DNA of 54,732 nt from Candidatus Moraniibacteriota bacterium (GTDB lineage: Bacteria > Patescibacteriota > Minisyncoccia > Moranbacterales > GCA-2747515): the NCBI GenBank assembly GCA_027031495.1, contig JALVQA010000001.1:1-54732 (forward strand). Reading direction: 5' to 3'. The notes under the pieces were generated by a model. The model was given only the letters and a program-made list of their open reading frames with translations, was not told the DNA's origin and made no database searches. The position numbers and the translations under genes were made by a program. Positions 38,058 to 50,326 of the stretch are shown here, piece after piece (within the stretch, counting starts at the first letter, position 1; each line of letters starts with the position of its first letter).

Positions 38058-40031
38058 TTATTTTTCTCGCACAATCTTTTTCAGCATACGGATTTCATCA
38101 CGGAGAATTGCAGCTTCTTCAAAGTGCAGTTTGCGTGCCGCATTTTTCATTTCTTTCTCTTTCGCTTTTATCACAGCTGTTATATTTTGTAGTGACGCTA
38201 GTGTTGCAAATTCTTCCACAACAGCACTTTTTTCTTCTTTACGCTCAATAAGAGAATTAATGCCTTTTGCAACACTCTGTGGCGTGATTCCTTTCTCTCT
38301 ATTATACGCTATCTGCTTTGCACGCCGGCGCTTCGTTTCCTCTATCGCCCGTTTAAGCGAACCTGTTACCGTGTCCGCGTACAAGATCACACGTCCGTGC
38401 ACATGACGCGCGGCACGCCCAATTATCTGAATGAGTGACGTTTCACTTCGCAAAAACCCTTCCTTATCAGCATCAAGAATGGCAACCAGCGACACTTCCG
38501 GTAGATCAAGCCCCTCGCGCAACAAGTTCACACCAACGAGAACATCAAATGTCCCTCTGCGTAAATCCTCAAGAATCGCAACACGGTCCAGCGTATCAAC
38601 GTCAGAGTGCAGGTATTCCGCCTTGATAGCATGTTGTGTCATGTAATCACTTAAATCCTCCGCCTGCTTTTTGGTCAACGTGGTGATCAGTGCACGCTCG
38701 CCACGCCTCAAAACCGTCTCAATTTCATTAATAACATCTTTCACTTGAGTTCTCGTCGGACGCACAATGAGATCCGGGTCAACAAGCCCCGTTGGTCTGA
38801 TAATCTGTTCAACAATCTGCGTGCTCTGTACGCGCTCATACGCACCCGGCGTTGCACTCACATAGATCACGTTATTGATACGTGCTTCAAATTCCTCAAA
38901 TGTCAGCGGTCGGTTATCCAGCGCACTCGGGAGGCGAAATCCGTGCTTTATGAGATTTTCCTTGCGCGCACGATCACCGGCACTCATACCACCAATTTGC
39001 GGTACCGTTACATGCGACTCATCAATAACCATGAGGAAATCGTCGGGAAAGTAATCAATGAGTGTATATGGCGCTTCGCCCGGTGCACGACCGGTCAAAT
39101 AGCGAGAATAGTTCTCAATACTGTTGCAGTAACCAACTGTACGCATCATTGCGATGTCCTGACGCGTGCGTCGCTCCAAGCGCACAGCTTCTACAATCTT
39201 GCCGGCCGTTTCCAGTTCTTTTACGCGTACTGCAAGATCATGTTCAATTTCCGCAAGCGCGTTCTCCATAATTTTTTCCGGCACGATAAAGTGCTTGGCA
39301 GGATAGATCAAGACCTCATCACGTGCGCACAACTTCTCGCCCGTCACAAGACTGTGCTCACTGATGCGATCAATCTCATCACCAAAAAGTTCAACACGCA
39401 CAACGATCTCTTGACCCGCCGGTACAATCTCAATCGTCTCACCGCGCACACGAAAACGGCCACGCGTCAAAATATCATTACGCATATATTGCAGATCAAC
39501 CAATTGTTTGATGAGATCACCACGTGTACACCTTGCGCCCCGCCTTATCGCAAGCATGCCTTTGCGATAAAAATCCGGTGAACCGAGGCCATAGATACAC
39601 GATACGCTCGCCACGATAATCACATCACGTCGCGTGAGTACTGCCGCTGTTGCCGCATGACGCAGACGATCAATTTCCTCGTTAATCTGCGTTTCTTTCT
39701 CAATGTATGTATCCGTCGCACTCACGTACGCCTCTGGCTGATAATAGTCATAGTACGACACAAAATACTCCACCGCATTGCGTGGAAAGAATGTGCGGAA
39801 TTCCTGTGCGAGTTGCGCTGCGAGCGTTTTGTTATGCGCGATCACCAGCGTTGGACGTTGCACTTTGTGAATAACATTGGCAATCGTAAACGTCTTGCCG
39901 GATCCAGTCACGCCAAGAAGTATCTGTGCGCGATCACCACGCATAAGTCCGGTAACCAATGCATCAATCGCCTGCGGTTGATCACCGGCCGGTTTATAAG
40001 ATGCTTCCAGATGAAAGCGATGTGTCTCCAT
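38058..40031 (-). CDS. uvrB: Excinuclease ABC subunit B
   Basis: [71 protein letters not shown]-terminal UVR domain. Confidence 0.98.
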   Translation of the reverse strand: METHRFHLEASYKPAGDQPQAIDALVTGLMRGDRAQILLGVTGSGKTFTIANVIHKVQRPTLVIAHNKTLAAQLAQEFRTFFPRNAVEYFVSYYDYYQPEAYVSATDTYIEKETQINEEIDRLRHAATAAVLTRRDVIIVASVSCIYGLGSPDFYRKGMLAIRRGARCTRGDLIKQLVDLQYMRNDILTRGRFRVRGETIEIVPAGQEIVVRVELFGDEIDRISEHSLVTGEKLCARDEVLIYPAKHFIVPEKIMENALAEIEHDLAVRVKELETAGKIVEAVRLERRTRQDIAMMRTVGYCNSIENYSRYLTGRAPGEAPYTLIDYFPDDFLMVIDESHVTVPQIGGMSAGDRARKENLIKHGFRLPSALDNRPLTFEEFEARINNVIYVSATPGAYERVQSTQIVEQIIRPTGLVDPDLIVRPTRTQVKDVINEIETVLRRGERALITTLTKKQAEDLSDYMTQHAIKAEYLHSDVDTLDRVAILEDLRRGTFDVLVGVNLLREGLDLPEVSLVAILDADKEGFLRSETSLIQIIGRAARHVHGRVILYADTVTGSLKRAIEETKRRRAKQIAYNREKGITPQSVAKGINSLIERKEEKSAVVEEFATLASLQNITAVIKAKEKEMKNAARKLHFEEAAILRDEIRMLKKIVREK

Positions 40032-40121
40032 GAACAGTTATCATATCAATTATTTCAGCATATCCGTGTAATATGGACACATTATTATAACATATGACAC
40101 AAGGACATCACACGTTCTGTC

Positions 40122-41807
40122 TTACGGAACAAATGGACCAATATTATCCGGTTTATAGGAATATGACCATAATTTCCTTTGATACTCACGCACAACACGG
40201 TTAGTATTAAATGTTGCCAACAACGTGATAGCACTAAGCATGCGCCGTGTCCACCGTACCGGGTGGTTTTCATAAATGTCCATTGCCATCTCCAACTGAA
40301 GCAATAATTCATATGCATCATGCTGATTTAGATAATCATTACGCTGCGCTTCAGTGCCGGGAAAACTCCAACCAGCACTTGGTGATAACTCAAAACCTTC
40401 CAACCACCATCCATCTGCTACCGAGAGATTGAGTACGCCATTAAGCGCCGCCTTCATGCCACTTGTACCACTTGCCTCGCGTGGCGGCACCGGCGTATTG
40501 AGCCAAATATCGGCACCGGCAACAAGTTGTCGTGCAATGTCAAGATCGTAGTCTGATGCAACAACAACATTGACAACGCCGCGCAGTTGCCGCGCATAGT
40601 CATAGAGAGCAACACGCGCATCATTACAATACCTGTCATCAGGATGACATCGTCCGGCAAAAATAAGTTGCAATCTACCCCTTCCAAGTGCACGCAATTT
40701 TTCTATATCTTGAAAAATAAGTGTGTGTCGTTTATACGGCACATAGCGACGCGCAAAAACAAGTGTCAAAATATCCTCTTTGAAATAATCCTCATCACGT
40801 ATGTCATCAAAAGCAAAAAATTCGCGGCGTGCATTAACCCATTCGCAAAGCGCGCTCTTTTCTTGACGGTGTGCAGCGATCAGTGCCTCGTGCGGAATGC
40901 GATCCGGCGCTTGCATGAAAACTTCCGGTCGCTGCTTCCACTGTGGCAGATATGTGTCGTAGAGATCAGCTATCGCCTTACCTGCCCATCGTGGATGGTA
41001 TACGCCATTAGTAACATTTTGTAGCACGACACCGGGGAAGATTGTACTACACACTTCGTTATGACGTTCAGATACGCTATTTGCGCTGTGGCTTAATGCG
41101 ATACCCATATGCGCCATACTCAAGCGTCCATCCGATATATACGGCGCAATATCTTTCGGTAAAAAGTCCGTTAAAATTTGCCGCACCATTGCTACAGAGA
41201 AACGATCAAAACCAGCGGCAACCGGTGTGTGCGTTGTAAATGTGCATCGCGCGCGCACAGCATCAACATCGCCATGAAAACGGTGCCATAGCGCCAGTGT
41301 TAGAAATGCAGAGTGACCTTCATTCATATGGTAGTGAGCAATCTCACCATACCCCATTGCATCCAGCGCCGCAACGCCACCGACGCCCAGCACAACTTCT
41401 TGACAAATACGCGTATACTCATCATTTGCATAGAGATGACGCAAAATATCGCGGTCCCATGGCTTATTCTCCGGCACATTTGTTGTCAGAAACAGAAGTG
41501 GCACAGATTTCCCAAGTGCACCGTAGACATCCATTTTCCAAATCGCAACTACTACATCACGATCCTCTATACGCACTGTTACGCGCTTGCCCGTATCAGT
41601 AAGATAACGATCTATTGGAAATGCCTCATCCGGATTATCTGACCGATGATAAAAAAGTGTTACACCAACAATTGGCACACCCTCATCTGCGCACGAGTAC
41701 AATATATCTGCAGCTAAAACGCCAAGACCACCGGCGTAATTTGGCATCTCATTTATAAGAGCAAATTCCATTGAAAAATAAGCGATTGTTTTGTTTTGTC
41801 TTGTCAT
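40122..41807 (-). CDS. glgP: Alpha-glucan (glycogen/starch) phosphorylase, GT35
   Basis: MEFALINEMPNYAGGLGVLAADIL, HMNEGHSAFL, ARRYVPYKRHTLIF, NTPVPPREASGTSGMKAALNGVLNLSVADGWW. Confidence 0.93.
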   Translation of the reverse strand: MTRQNKTIAYFSMEFALINEMPNYAGGLGVLAADILYSCADEGVPIVGVTLFYHRSDNPDEAFPIDRYLTDTGKRVTVRIEDRDVVVAIWKMDVYGALGKSVPLLFLTTNVPENKPWDRDILRHLYANDEYTRICQEVVLGVGGVAALDAMGYGEIAHYHMNEGHSAFLTLALWHRFHGDVDAVRARCTFTTHTPVAAGFDRFSVAMVRQILTDFLPKDIAPYISDGRLSMAHMGIALSHSANSVSERHNEVCSTIFPGVVLQNVTNGVYHPRWAGKAIADLYDTYLPQWKQRPEVFMQAPDRIPHEALIAAHRQEKSALCEWVNARREFFAFDDIRDEDYFKEDILTLVFARRYVPYKRHTLIFQDIEKLRALGRGRLQLIFAGRCHPDDRYCNDARVALYDYARQLRGVVNVVVASDYDLDIARQLVAGADIWLNTPVPPREASGTSGMKAALNGVLNLSVADGWWLEGFELSPSAGWSFPGTEAQRNDYLNQHDAYELLLQLEMAMDIYENHPVRWTRRMLSAITLLATFNTNRVVREYQRKLWSYSYKPDNIGPFVP

Positions 41808-42062
41808 ATTTTTGCATTTTTCTCAAGTATAACATACTGTCACATAATTACTTACACAAACACTCTAAACACCATGAAGGCTCCATAGTTTAATATGCAT
41901 ACGGCATAATTAGATTGGTCGTTATACTAACAAATATTTTAATGTGCATAATCTCATCATTTGTGTTAAAATGTATAAGAGATATGATGAAATAAGCATA
42001 CAAAAATAAGAATCAAAAACAATTATGAACGCCTGTGATGCTGCAGTTGCTTTTTCTTCGGT

Positions 42063-43316
42063 ATGCGAGTAACTGATGGCTCACCGTTGGATACGCTCAT
42101 GCCACAAAAGCCTCGTATTCTCATGTTTGGTTGGGAGTTTCCGCCGTTTAACAGCGGTGGTCTTGGTGTTGCGTGCCTTGGTCTGACACGTGCGCTTGCG
42201 CGACGCGGTGCTGACATTCTCTTTGTTTTACCTAAGAAAGTACCCGTTGATCCGGCATATATGCGCATGCTTTTTGCAGATGAGGCATCATCTATTACGA
42301 TAATCAATATTGATACACTTCTATCGCCGTATATAACAGAATACCTCTACAGCGAAAGACGTGCCGGCGTTGACGTACCATTTTATGCTGATGATCTTTA
42401 TAGCGAAGTATTGCGCTATGCAAAACGTGCTCGCGCTGTTGCGCAAAAAGAGAACTTTGATATTATCTATGCACACGACTGGCTCGCGTTTCTTGCCGGC
42501 AAAGAAGCACAGGATGTGAGTGGCAAGCCATTCGTTGCACATATCCATGCAACCGAATACGATCGTTGCGGTGGTGACAACATTAACGAAAAAATTGCAC
42601 ATATTGAGCGTCTCGGCCTTTCATGTGCCAACCATGTTATTGCCGTAAGCAACTACACGAAAGAGATCGTGATGCGCAAGTATGGCATATCGGCAGAAAA
42701 GATCAGCGTTGTTCATAATGGCATTGATGCAGAGGATTTTGTTGCGCCAACAGCTGAAGCGAAGACACTACAAGCACTCAAGAAAAATGGTACAAAAATT
42801 GTTCTCTTCGTTGGACGTATTACATATCAAAAAGGACTGGAGTATTTTTTGGAAGCGGCACAAAAAGCGCTTGCCTATAACGATAATATTGTGTTTGTCA
42901 TTGCAGGCAGTGGTGATATGCATACCTATATTATGGAAGAAGTTGCGCGGCGCAAACTTTCCAACAAAGTACTCTTTATGGGTTTTGTGCGCGGCAAAGA
43001 ATTACAAGAAGCTTATCGCATGGCTGATCTTTACATCATGCCATCCGTTTCCGAACCTTTCGGTATTACGACACTGGAAGCAATGCTTCACAATACACCT
43101 GTCATTGTTTCGCGTCAGTCTGGCGTCGCCGAGGTGGCACATCACGTCTTTAAAGTTGATTTTTGGGACACGGATGAGATGGCAAACAAGATTGTCGCTG
43201 TTGTGGAGCATGATGCGCTTCGCAATACTATGCGTGAGCAGGCTTATCGTGAAGTACAAGGAATCAACTGGGACACCGCCGCCAATAAGTGTCTTCATAT
43301 TTTTTATCAGCTTTAA
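42063..43316 (+). CDS. Glycosyltransferase family 4 / glycogen-synthase-like
   Basis: ILMFGWEFPPFNSGGLGVACLGLTRALARRG, IVLFVGRITYQKGLEYFLEAA, DLYIMPSVSEPFGITTLEAM. Confidence 0.9.
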   Translation: MRVTDGSPLDTLMPQKPRILMFGWEFPPFNSGGLGVACLGLTRALARRGADILFVLPKKVPVDPAYMRMLFADEASSITIINIDTLLSPYITEYLYSERRAGVDVPFYADDLYSEVLRYAKRARAVAQKENFDIIYAHDWLAFLAGKEAQDVSGKPFVAHIHATEYDRCGGDNINEKIAHIERLGLSCANHVIAVSNYTKEIVMRKYGISAEKISVVHNGIDAEDFVAPTAEAKTLQALKKNGTKIVLFVGRITYQKGLEYFLEAAQKALAYNDNIVFVIAGSGDMHTYIMEEVARRKLSNKVLFMGFVRGKELQEAYRMADLYIMPSVSEPFGITTLEAMLHNTPVIVSRQSGVAEVAHHVFKVDFWDTDEMANKIVAVVEHDALRNTMREQAYREVQGINWDTAANKCLHIFYQL

Positions 43317-43324
43317 ATTTTTTT

Positions 43325-44737
43325 ATGGCATCTGTTTGTTTTTATTTTCAAGTACATCAACCGCTTAGACTTAAAAGCTATCGTGTTTTTGATATTGGCA
43401 ATGATCATAACTATTTTAACCATGCCGGTGAAGATAGCCGCAACAATCGCCTCATATTGGAGCGTGTTGCACAAAAATGTTATTTACCAACAAATGCGCT
43501 TTTGCTCGAATTGCTGCAAAAACATTCAGAGTTCCGCATTAGTTTTTCTCTTTCCGGCATCTTTCTTGAACAAATTGAACATGATTTCCCTAATGTTTTA
43601 ACATCATTTCAAAAACTTGTAGACACTGGCCGTGCTGAGATCCTAAGTGAAACGTACTACCATTCACTGGCATTTCTCTACTCACACGATGAATTCATGC
43701 GTCAAGTTGCAATGCATCGTGATAAGATAAAAAAACTCTTTGGTGTTACGCCACGCATCTTCCGCAACACAGAGCTTATCTACAACAATGATATTGCGCG
43801 CGTCGTGGAAGAAATGGGTTACGATGGTATCCTTGCGGAAGGTGCAGACCATATATTGTCGTGGCGCGCACCACATTTTCTCTATCGCCCTGTCGGCACA
43901 TCACATATTACAGCGCTTCTCAAAGACTATAAACTCTCTGATGACATTGCTTTCCGTTTTTCGGAAAAATCGTGGACAGAATATCCTCTTGACGCAGAAA
44001 AGTTTACACGTTGGATTAACAGCATCAATGGCAACGGTAATGTCGTCAATCTCTTTATGGATTACGAAACATTTGGCGAGCATCAATGGGAAGATTCCGG
44101 CATCTTCCAGTTTTTGCGCGCACTACCTGATGCAATCCTCTCCCACCCTGATAACGACTTTGTTACACCATCCGAAGCAATCGCACGGTATGAGGCCGTT
44201 GGTGAAATTGATGTACCACACTTTACATCATGGGCTGATAGTGAGCGCGATCTTTCAGCGTGGCGCTCCAACGCCCTGCAAGAAGACGCGTTGGAAAAAC
44301 TGTACGCACTAGAAAAAGACATCTATGCCACAGATGACCATGCACTCATCACCGACTGGCAGCGCCTCACAACATCTGATCACTTCTATTACATGTGCAC
44401 AAAGTGGTTTTCTGATGGCGATGTTCACAAGTACTTTAGCCCATACGAATCACCATACGAAGCATTTGTTGCATTCATGAACGTTCTACAAGATATCAAC
44501 ATTCGTCTTAAAGAGGCACAAGGAACTCATCAGAAAAAGATATCCACACGTGCACGAAAGAAAGAAAAAGAAAAACGTGCATGCACACAAAACACAAAAA
44601 GAGAGCAACGAAAAAGCACGCGTATGAAAACACAGTCCTCACCTCTTCGACGTCGACGTCGCCCCTTCGTACCAGCGCGCTACACAACGCACTATACCAG
44701 CACTATGGATGGCATTGTTCGCGTAGACAATATCTAA
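43325..44737 (+). CDS. GH57 family glycoside hydrolase (alpha-amylase-like) with basic C-terminal tail
   Basis: VCFYFQVHQPLRLKSYRVFD, NTELIYNND, ILAEGADHIL, NLFMDYETFGEHQWEDSGIFQFLRALP. ORF track start is 43289. Confidence 0.92.
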   Translation: MASVCFYFQVHQPLRLKSYRVFDIGNDHNYFNHAGEDSRNNRLILERVAQKCYLPTNALLLELLQKHSEFRISFSLSGIFLEQIEHDFPNVLTSFQKLVDTGRAEILSETYYHSLAFLYSHDEFMRQVAMHRDKIKKLFGVTPRIFRNTELIYNNDIARVVEEMGYDGILAEGADHILSWRAPHFLYRPVGTSHITALLKDYKLSDDIAFRFSEKSWTEYPLDAEKFTRWINSINGNGNVVNLFMDYETFGEHQWEDSGIFQFLRALPDAILSHPDNDFVTPSEAIARYEAVGEIDVPHFTSWADSERDLSAWRSNALQEDALEKLYALEKDIYATDDHALITDWQRLTTSDHFYYMCTKWFSDGDVHKYFSPYESPYEAFVAFMNVLQDINIRLKEAQGTHQKKISTRARKKEKEKRACTQNTKREQRKSTRMKTQSSPLRRRRRPFVPARYTTHYTSTMDGIVRVDNI

Positions 44738-44782
44738 AAACATGTCAAACAAGATAACCATCTAACTTCAAAAATTAATAAG

Positions 44783-44814
44783 GCATTCACCTCATAAGTG
44801 AATGCTCTTTTTTG
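44783..44814 (+). terminator. Intrinsic terminator after the GH57 gene
   Basis: GCATTCAC-ctcataa-GTGAATGC-TCTTTTTTG. Confidence 0.85.
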
Positions 44815-44871
44815 TATACATATACAGTATCTTTGCTAAAGTGGCATTGTAGTTCCACTATAAAAGTGCGC

Positions 44872-46548
44872 CTAATGCGACACGCTGTATACACGCGTCT
44901 CCCACGGCTGAAAGAAGAGCGTATTATCAGTAATCGGGCGTGGCGATAAAACGTTGCATAGGAGAAGTTGCGCACGTTGTGTGCGGAGTACATCCGGCAC
45001 TGCAATATAATTATCCCACGACGCAAAATTAAACAAAACAACAATTGTTTCATCTTTGTCACTGCGTGCAAAACCGTACATAATATAATTATCAGGAAAT
45101 AGCGGCATAAAATCACCATAAACAAGTGCCGGCGTATACTTACGAATCATGATAAGGCGACGCACATAATGCCATATGGAGTGTTTGTCTTTTTGTTGTG
45201 TTGCAACATTAATATGCGTATATTGTGGATTGACATGTAGCCATGGCGTGTGTGAAGAAAAACCGGCATACTCTGCATCAGACCATTGCATCGGCGTACG
45301 TGCATTATCGCGATTCCACTGCGAAAGATCCGCTAACACCGCTCCTTGATCTTCACCGCTTGCTATACGCTGTTCATAAATACTACGCATTTTAATATCC
45401 GTTAACTCATCTGCGCATGATACTGTCATGTTGTTCATGCCTATTTCCTCTCCTTGTAAGAAAAATGGCGTACCGGGCGCTGTGAGCAAAAATGTCATGA
45501 TGAGTTTTGCAGATGCATCATGATAATGCATCGCATCACCATAAACCGATACACTTCGTGGGCTGTCGTGATTGCTAAAAGTGATAGTATTCCAAGCCTT
45601 ATGCGCAAAGGCTTCCGCCCATGTTCGCACAGCTTCTGTTACTTCTGGCCACCTGCCGCGTGCATCCATAATGTGATACTGATAAAGCAATTCCATCTCC
45701 TTACGATCATAGCCAACATAGTGCAATCCTTCCTCAGGTGTCAAAAAATATAACTCTCCAAAGACAATTGCGTTATATGGTTCCAGTACCTCACGATGAA
45801 TTTCATGCCACAGTTCGTGGATGCCTGGTTGGTTGGCAACAAGGCCTTCCGGGTGAATGTAGCGTCGTGTATCACCTGGTGCACGTGGTGCATCCGGAAA
45901 ACCTTCTGCTTTAATGTAAAAATTCCCCATATCGGCACGAAAACCATCGATGCCACGTTCAAGCCATCGGCGCATCATTGCAAAGATCTCTTCCTTCACG
46001 CGTGGATTACGCCAATTTAGATCTGGCTGATGCTGAGAAAAGAGGTGTAGATAGTACTGCTGTCGCGTCTCATCCCATGTCCATGCTGAGCCACCGATAT
46101 CGGATGCCCAATTATTCGGCTCGTGTCCATCAACGGCATCATGCCAGATGTAGAAGTCGCTTTTATCGTTCGTGCGACTTTTCCGTGATTCCAGAAACCA
46201 TGGGTGTTGATCTGATGTATGATTAACGACCAAATCTATAATAACGCGCATACCCAACGCATGAGCACGATTGATAAATGTAACAAAATCATCCATTGTG
46301 CCAAATGTTGGGTCTATACTATCGTAGTCGGAAACATCATAACCATTGTCAACCATTGGCGACTTATAAATGGGCGAAAGCCACAGTGCAGTAACACCGA
46401 GCTCTTTCAGGTAGGGTAACTTTTGTATAATACCGGGCAGATCACCCTTTCCATCGCCATTGCTATCATAAAAACTGAGAGGATAAATCTGATAAAAAAT
46501 CGCTTCTTTCCACCACGCATGACGTTCACGTTTTATTTCTTTTTTCAT
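44872..46548 (-). CDS. GH13 alpha-glucosidase (oligo-1,6-glucosidase-like)
   Basis: WWKEAIFYQIYPLSFYDSNGDGKGDLPGI, RVIIDLVVNHTSDQHPWF, GIDGFRADMGNF, TFSNHDSPRSVS. Start set at MKKEIKR. Confidence 0.94.
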   Translation of the reverse strand: MKKEIKRERHAWWKEAIFYQIYPLSFYDSNGDGKGDLPGIIQKLPYLKELGVTALWLSPIYKSPMVDNGYDVSDYDSIDPTFGTMDDFVTFINRAHALGMRVIIDLVVNHTSDQHPWFLESRKSRTNDKSDFYIWHDAVDGHEPNNWASDIGGSAWTWDETRQQYYLHLFSQHQPDLNWRNPRVKEEIFAMMRRWLERGIDGFRADMGNFYIKAEGFPDAPRAPGDTRRYIHPEGLVANQPGIHELWHEIHREVLEPYNAIVFGELYFLTPEEGLHYVGYDRKEMELLYQYHIMDARGRWPEVTEAVRTWAEAFAHKAWNTITFSNHDSPRSVSVYGDAMHYHDASAKLIMTFLLTAPGTPFFLQGEEIGMNNMTVSCADELTDIKMRSIYEQRIASGEDQGAVLADLSQWNRDNARTPMQWSDAEYAGFSSHTPWLHVNPQYTHINVATQQKDKHSIWHYVRRLIMIRKYTPALVYGDFMPLFPDNYIMYGFARSDKDETIVVLFNFASWDNYIAVPDVLRTQRAQLLLCNVLSPRPITDNTLFFQPWETRVYSVSH

Positions 46549-46617
46549 ATTTTTTGATGCATGCATCTGGCAAAGCATGCACTTATAATGTACTTACATC
46601 TCTTATAATATCATTTT

Positions 46618-48339
46618 TTATATTTCCTTGTGCCGTGGTGACATGATGTGATGAATATGCTTACTGCGCTCTCTCTCAAAACCGCGTGCATCCCATTTAT
46701 ACTTTGTCACAAAATCGGCAACAAAATGTGAGCCGATATGATATGGCATGACAACATACGATGCGCCGGCATCATATAATTCTTTTACTTCTTTCAATTC
46801 ATTTGCAACGACAATAATAATACCGTGTGTATTGTGCGCGCGATACCTCTTCACGAGAAAGAGATTTGTTTTAAGATACGGAATTGATGAAATAATCATT
46901 TTTGCCTGTGTAAAACCAATTTCGTCAAGAAAAACAGCATCTTCTGCATCGCCATAGCGAGCTGGTAAACCGGCTTCCTTAAGGCGCGCGATAATTTCAG
47001 GATCATACTCCACGATGAGATATTTTTTCGTGATACACTGCAGGGCCTGCACAAAGCCATGTCCAGCATAATCATAGCCAAAAAGAATCGCATCCACCGT
47101 CGCCTCATCACTGTCACCATACTTTTTGGATTTTCTACGTGGCACCATATAATCAAGCATAGGTTTAATAACGGCATAAATCGTATCGGCATAGATAATA
47201 AGATATGTCGATGCTGTAATCGTGATAATACCAACAAGTGTCACAAGTGAAACTGCGTACTGCGAAAGATGCCCGAGATTATAACCAAGTGCAACAAGAA
47301 TCAATGAGAATTCGCTAATTTGTGCAACAGTTAAACCGCTCATAAAAGCTGTTCTTGTGCGATAGCCCAAAAGCTTCATCAAAAAAATGACAATGAGAGG
47401 ATTACCGATAAGCACAAAGAGTGAAAGAATTATCGCAGGCATCACAATTACAGTAAACTGCGACAGAACCATGTTGGCACCTAAAAGAATAAAGAAGATC
47501 ACAATAAAGAAATCGCGCAACGGCTTCATGCGTGCGCCAATTTCATACGCAAATGGACTAACGGCAAGAAGCGCACCAGCAATAAGTGCGCCAATTTCAA
47601 TAGAAAAACCCAGTGTGCTAAAGAGTGCCGCTAAACCAAGACCCCATGCAACGGAAAAAATAAAGAGTATTTCTTGATTGTGTGCAACAATTACACTAAA
47701 ACGTGGCAGAATGTAACGACTAATTAAATAGAGTATGATAACAACTGCTGTACCTTTGAGAAAAAGCACGCTAAATTGTTGTACAGCGATCGTACCATAG
47801 ACCAATGGCGTTGCATTCTCCGGAAAGTCGGCACCGCCAATAATTGTAACAGCAAGAAGAATTATCGTCGCAACTAGATCTTGAATGAGAAGAAAGCCAA
47901 TAGAAAGTTTGCCGTAAAGCTTTCCTGTGTCACCGCGATCGGTTAGAAGTTTTAAAATAATGATAGTAGAACTAAAGGTTAGTGCTAGAGCAACATAGAT
48001 AGACGTCACCACATCAAAACCAAGAAGAAGCATAATAAAGAAGCCGATCACCGATGTAAAAACAACTTGACCAATCCCCGTCACAGCAGACGACTTCCCC
48101 ACTTCACGTATAATATCAGGATTAAGTGTGAGACCAACAATAAAGAGAAGGATTGAGATGCCAATTTTTGAAAAAAGCTCCATTTCTTCGTGCGCGTGCA
48201 GGAAGTCAAGTGCATACGGCCCAACGATAACACCCGTTGCAATATAGCCAACAATAAGTGGTTGTCTCAAAAGGTATGCCATGAATGCCAGCATAGCCGC
48301 TATGACAATAATGAGCGATACTTCCACAAAGAGTGTCAT
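46618..48339 (-). CDS. CPA2-type cation:proton antiporter with C-terminal TrkA-N/RCK domain
   Basis: Polytopic membrane domain (LLRQPLIVGYIATGVIVGP...ALTFSSTIIILKLL) plus ILFGYDYAGHGFVQAL...LIVEYDPEIIARLKEAGLPARYGDAED. Confidence 0.93.
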   Translation of the reverse strand: MTLFVEVSLIIVIAAMLAFMAYLLRQPLIVGYIATGVIVGPYALDFLHAHEEMELFSKIGISILLFIVGLTLNPDIIREVGKSSAVTGIGQVVFTSVIGFFIMLLLGFDVVTSIYVALALTFSSTIIILKLLTDRGDTGKLYGKLSIGFLLIQDLVATIILLAVTIIGGADFPENATPLVYGTIAVQQFSVLFLKGTAVVIILYLISRYILPRFSVIVAHNQEILFIFSVAWGLGLAALFSTLGFSIEIGALIAGALLAVSPFAYEIGARMKPLRDFFIVIFFILLGANMVLSQFTVIVMPAIILSLFVLIGNPLIVIFLMKLLGYRTRTAFMSGLTVAQISEFSLILVALGYNLGHLSQYAVSLVTLVGIITITASTYLIIYADTIYAVIKPMLDYMVPRRKSKKYGDSDEATVDAILFGYDYAGHGFVQALQCITKKYLIVEYDPEIIARLKEAGLPARYGDAEDAVFLDEIGFTQAKMIISSIPYLKTNLFLVKRYRAHNTHGIIIVVANELKEVKELYDAGASYVVMPYHIGSHFVADFVTKYKWDARGFERERSKHIHHIMSPRHKEI

Positions 48340-48399
48340 ACGAGAAATTTTGAGAACTTAAACGTACACCATTTATAACATAAAAATAGCATAACAACA

Positions 48400-48431
48400 A
48401 GCAAGCACGTATCTTGCGATACGTGCTTGCT
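48400..48431 (-). terminator. Probable groEL terminator hairpin
   Basis: AGCAAGCACGTATC-ttgc-GATACGTGCTTGCT. Confidence 0.65.
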
Positions 48432-48451
48432 ATTATTTTACACTCTCAGAT

Positions 48452-50119
<1,668 letters not shown>

Positions 50120-50150
50120 TTACTACAAATTACTAGTTTTTCTTGAAAGT

Positions 50151-50177
50151 TTAGCACTCATATATATGGAGTGCTAA
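50151..50177. promoter_or_regulatory. CIRCE element (HrcA operator)
   Basis: TTAGCACTC-ATATATATG-GAGTGCTAA: perfect 9-N9-9 inverted repeat upstream of groEL. Confidence 0.97.
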
Positions 50178-50326
50178 CTACCTTTAGTCTATCGCTCTTG
50201 TTATTTTTGTCAAGAACCACAAAAAACTTCTGTAAAAAATACTATCACGTGCACTGTTTTGCTAATTTGACATTTACACTAAAAAACGTCACAATATATG
50301 GTACAGAATAAGATATTATTTCCCTT

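Noticed and set aside
38745-39581. 278 aa plus-strand ORF
   Set aside because: Entirely antisense to uvrB with no recognisable motif; treated as a shadow ORF despite its length.
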